A DNA stretch of 64,000 nt from Marispirochaeta aestuarii (lineage in GTDB: Bacteria; Spirochaetota; Spirochaetia; JC444; Marispirochaetaceae): positions 1 to 64,000 of the forward strand of contig NZ_MWQY01000019.1 of NCBI RefSeq assembly GCF_002087085.1, read 5' to 3'. The position numbers and the translations under genes were made by a program. Below are positions 61,656 to 64,000 of this stretch, one piece after another. Each line of letters starts with the position of its first letter. Within the stretch, counting starts at the first letter, position 1. The notes under the pieces are model-generated. The model was not told the origin of the DNA. It searched no databases and saw only the letters and a program-made list of their open reading frames with translations.

Positions 61656-63407
61656 TCAGTCCGGAATCCAGGATTCAAGCTCCTTTCGGATCTCCTCAAG
61701 CTGCGCGGCGACATCCTCTTCTGCTTCTTCCAGCGGAACCCCCGCAGCGGAGCGGCAGGAGGCATAAAACTTTATCTTCGGCTCGGTTCCCGATGGTCTG
61801 GCGGTTACAACTGCCCCGGTCTCCAGGAAGAACTGCAGAACATTTGAAGAAGGCAGATCGATGTTGTCGTCGCTGTCCCCTTCCTCCATGTAGTAGCTTG
61901 TTCCGTAGAGATAATCCTTGATCATGGTGACTTTGCGGGATCCGATTCTCTCCGGGGGCTCTTTTCTGAGCCGCTCCATCAGGTCACCCATTATCGTCAG
62001 TCCCTTCTGCCCCTTGAAATAGGCGGAGATGAGGCTCTCCCGGAAAAGACCGAAACGGCTGTAGATATCCTTCAGATGGTCCAGTACCGAGCGTCCCAGG
62101 GAGCGATTATAGAGGGCCATTTCCGCTGTTAAAAAGGCCGCCGATATGGCATCCTTGTCCCGGACTTCGGTTTCTATCAGGTATCCGTAGCTCTCTTCTC
62201 CACCGAAGATGTAATCCTCGTCGGTAAACTCGAATTTCTTTATCAGATCGGCGATGTACTTGAACCCGGTAAGCACGTCATAGGTCCCGGCTCCGTAGCT
62301 TTCCGCTATAAGGCGCTGAAGTTCCGTGGTGACAATGGTCTTGACCACCCGGGGCCGGGGGGGCATGGTCCCCGCTTCTTTATGGGAAAGAAGTATATAA
62401 TCCTCCAGCAGACAGCCGAGCTGGTTTCCGTTTACAAGGACATACTCGCCCTGCTCGTCGGGGACGGCTATTCCCAGCCTGTCTGAATCGGGATCGGTTC
62501 CCATTACCAGGTCGGCCTTCTCCTTTTTCGCAAGAGCCAGGGCCATCTTCATGGCAGAGGCCTCCTCGGGGTTGGGAAACTCCACGGTGGGGAAGTTTCC
62601 GTCCGGCTCCCTCTGCTCAGGTACGCTTATCACCTGTATACCGGCCTCTGAAAAAATCCTCTCCACCATCATGGTTCCTGTACCGTGGAGGGGCGTATAC
62701 ACGACCTTGAGTTCCCGTCCCCGCTCCTTTACCAGATCCGGCCGGAAGCTGTAGGACTTTATAAGCTCCACAAAGGCGTCGTCGATTTCCCTGTCTATCG
62801 TTACCAGAAGACCGGCGTCCTCTGCCTGCTTCAATTCCATATCCGGAACGTCCCCTTCCACGGAACGCACCTCTTCGATAATACCCTTGTCATGGGGTTC
62901 TATGATCTGCCCGCCGTCGTCCCAGTAGACCTTATATCCGTTGTATTCCTTCGGGTTGTGGGAGGCTGTAATGACAATGCCCGAAGTACATCCCAGTTTC
63001 CGAACGGCGAAGGAGAGTTCCGGAGTCGGCCGAAGGGAACTGAACAGATAGGTCTTTATGCCGTTGGCGCAGAGGGTCCTGGCGGCTGTTTCGGCAAAAT
63101 CCCTGCTGAACCTGCGGGAATCGTAGGCGATGGCCGCCGAGGGATTTTCCGAACCGGAGTTCTCCCGTATATAGTATGCAAGTCCCTGGGTTGCCCTGCG
63201 GACCATGAGAGGGTTCATGCGGTTGTAGCCGCCGCCGATTACCCCCCTCAGGCCGCCGGTACCGAAGGCGAGCTGAGTATAAAAGCGATCGGAGAGCTCA
63301 TCCCAGTTTTCCGCCGCCAGAAGATTCTCCATCTCCTGCCGGAAATAGTCGTGTTTTTCCTGCTGTATATATTCCTTTGCCCTGGAGATCAGTTCATTTC
63401 TATCCAT
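61656..63407 (-). CDS. Phosphoglucomutase/phosphomannomutase family enzyme
   Basis: 583 aa, the length of the PgmB/ManB-like 'large' alpha-phosphohexomutases. The phosphoserine motif is GIVITASHNPKEYNGYKVYW; Mg-binding GTDPDSDRLGIAV, substrate-binding GGEESYGYL and the phosphate-binding RPSGTEPKIKFYASC are all intact. It interconverts hexose 1- and 6-phosphates for glycolysis, glycogen or cell-wall precursors. The ATG at 63407 follows AAGGAG by eight bases. It is divergent from the MinD-like gene. Confidence 0.94.
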   Translation of the reverse strand: MDRNELISRAKEYIQQEKHDYFRQEMENLLAAENWDELSDRFYTQLAFGTGGLRGVIGGGYNRMNPLMVRRATQGLAYYIRENSGSENPSAAIAYDSRRFSRDFAETAARTLCANGIKTYLFSSLRPTPELSFAVRKLGCTSGIVITASHNPKEYNGYKVYWDDGGQIIEPHDKGIIEEVRSVEGDVPDMELKQAEDAGLLVTIDREIDDAFVELIKSYSFRPDLVKERGRELKVVYTPLHGTGTMMVERIFSEAGIQVISVPEQREPDGNFPTVEFPNPEEASAMKMALALAKKEKADLVMGTDPDSDRLGIAVPDEQGEYVLVNGNQLGCLLEDYILLSHKEAGTMPPRPRVVKTIVTTELQRLIAESYGAGTYDVLTGFKYIADLIKKFEFTDEDYIFGGEESYGYLIETEVRDKDAISAAFLTAEMALYNRSLGRSVLDHLKDIYSRFGLFRESLISAYFKGQKGLTIMGDLMERLRKEPPERIGSRKVTMIKDYLYGTSYYMEEGDSDDNIDLPSSNVLQFFLETGAVVTARPSGTEPKIKFYASCRSAAGVPLEEAEEDVAAQLEEIRKELESWIPD

Positions 63408-63521
63408 TTTTTCTTCTCCTTACTGAATTCGTAGCACGAAAGAGGATGGAGCGCAACAAGAACCGTTATCAAACAAAAAAAGATCCTTGCCAAGGGAGGG
63501 CTTCTCTCCTATGCTGAAAAC

Positions 63522-64000
63522 GTGGTTTCATTAGTACCTGTAGCAAGCGGAAAAGGAGGGGTCGGGAAATCCCTGATCACCGCCAATCTCGGTTTGAGCC
63601 TCGCCCGGAAAGGAAAAACCGTTATCATGGTTGATCTGGACCTGGGGGGATCGAACCTTCACTCTTTTATCGGCGTTAAAAACAAGCACACCGGCATAGG
63701 CGGATACATCTACAAACAGGCGGAGAACCTGGAGGAGTGTATTCTTCCAACGGAGTATCCCAAACTCTTCCTGATTCCCGGAGACTCCCTTCTTCCGGGC
63801 ACAGCCAACCTTCCCTTCTTTACCAAGCAGAAGATCATCAGGGAACTGCAGAACTCGGTAGCGGATATCGTTCTTCTGGATCTGGGTGCCGGGAGTTCCT
63901 ACAACACGGTGGATTTTTTCCTTTCCGCCTGGTCCGGACTGATCGTCACCACCGGAGAACCGACATCCATTCTGAATGCCTACTCCTTTCTGAAAACAGC
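63522..64000 (+). CDS. MinD/ParA-family ATPase, cut by the window end
   Basis: At least 159 residues are visible. Deviant Walker A VASGKGGVGKSLITANLGLS, Walker A' region VIMVDLDLGGSNLH and Walker B ADIVLLDLGAGSSYNTVDFF are present. The family positions proteins or regulates flagella (MinD, FlhG) or partitions DNA. No ATG is in frame; the GTG at 63522 is the only usual start, but the strong ribosome site GGGAGGG (63494-63500) sits in front of an ATG at 63511 in another frame. One extra A in the run 63517-63520 would join that ATG to this frame. Confidence 0.85.
   Translation, partial: MVSLVPVASGKGGVGKSLITANLGLSLARKGKTVIMVDLDLGGSNLHSFIGVKNKHTGIGGYIYKQAENLEECILPTEYPKLFLIPGDSLLPGTANLPFFTKQKIIRELQNSVADIVLLDLGAGSSYNTVDFFLSAWSGLIVTTGEPTSILNAYSFLKT

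Overview
The window looks like a chromosome segment of a free-living, fermentative bacterium, most likely a spirochaete (Spirochaetota). This is inferred from the mix of gene families: twin acetate kinases, an LplB/YtcP-type sugar ABC transporter, diderm envelope genes, an HD-GYP protein and a double cyclic-nucleotide-domain regulator. No rRNA or tRNA gene was seen, so the phylum call is moderate only.

Layout. 1-9.7 kb: an exported, degenerate PCMT-like protein; a cNMP-binding regulator; a minus-strand cluster running from cysS through an ECF sigma factor, its zinc-finger anti-sigma and an exported protein to a TIG/transglutaminase-like protein; then murB, mgtE and a DinB-like protein. 9.7-13.9 kb: two different acetate kinases flanking a probable envelope protein. 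13.9-19.6 kb: a TetR regulator, an MMPL/RND transporter, a LolA-like periplasmic protein and a predicted outer-membrane barrel. Three copies of one 14-bp palindrome mark the two promoters. 19.6-24.9 kb: a NUDIX protein, then a TPP-riboswitch thiamine salvage operon (thiD, cytX, thiM, thiE, HAD phosphatase). 25-34 kb: DsrE-like and GNAT proteins, then an AT-richer carbohydrate island (AraC-type membrane regulator, two permeases, a solute-binding lipoprotein interrupted by one in-frame TGA, and an FG-GAP protein).

34-45.6 kb: a complete type I-C CRISPR-Cas system (cas3-cas5c-cas8c-cas7-cas4-cas1-cas2), a leader with a 9-bp inverted repeat, and an array counted by hand at 53 repeats and 52 spacers. 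A remnant of an HTH regulator lies upstream of cas3, and a structured 162-nt gap separates cas7 from cas4. 45.8-53.8 kb: an MFS transporter, a DUF4395 protein, a DUF362 ferredoxin-like protein, and an arsenic cluster (arsC, acr3, permease and thioredoxin-like genes divergent from arsR, plus a glutaredoxin-CcdA fusion). 53.9-64 kb: a DUF1349 protein, a HisKA_2-type sensor kinase, an Ig-like lipoprotein with a TPR/transglutaminase partner, an HD-GYP protein, a small unknown, a phosphohexomutase and the start of a MinD/ParA ATPase.

How parts work together. The thi operon salvages HMP and thiazole into thiamine phosphate, and its riboswitch probably masks the thiD ribosome site. The TetR module probably moves a lipid or hydrophobic compound across the envelope. 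The ars cluster reduces arsenate and exports arsenite. The Cas proteins and array form a complete set for adaptation, crRNA maturation and interference. I did not find an obviously new system. The most unusual items are the TetR operator set, the cysteine-less transglutaminase, the exported degenerate PCMT, self-complementary CRISPR spacers, the cas7-cas4 gap element and the nonsense-interrupted binding protein.
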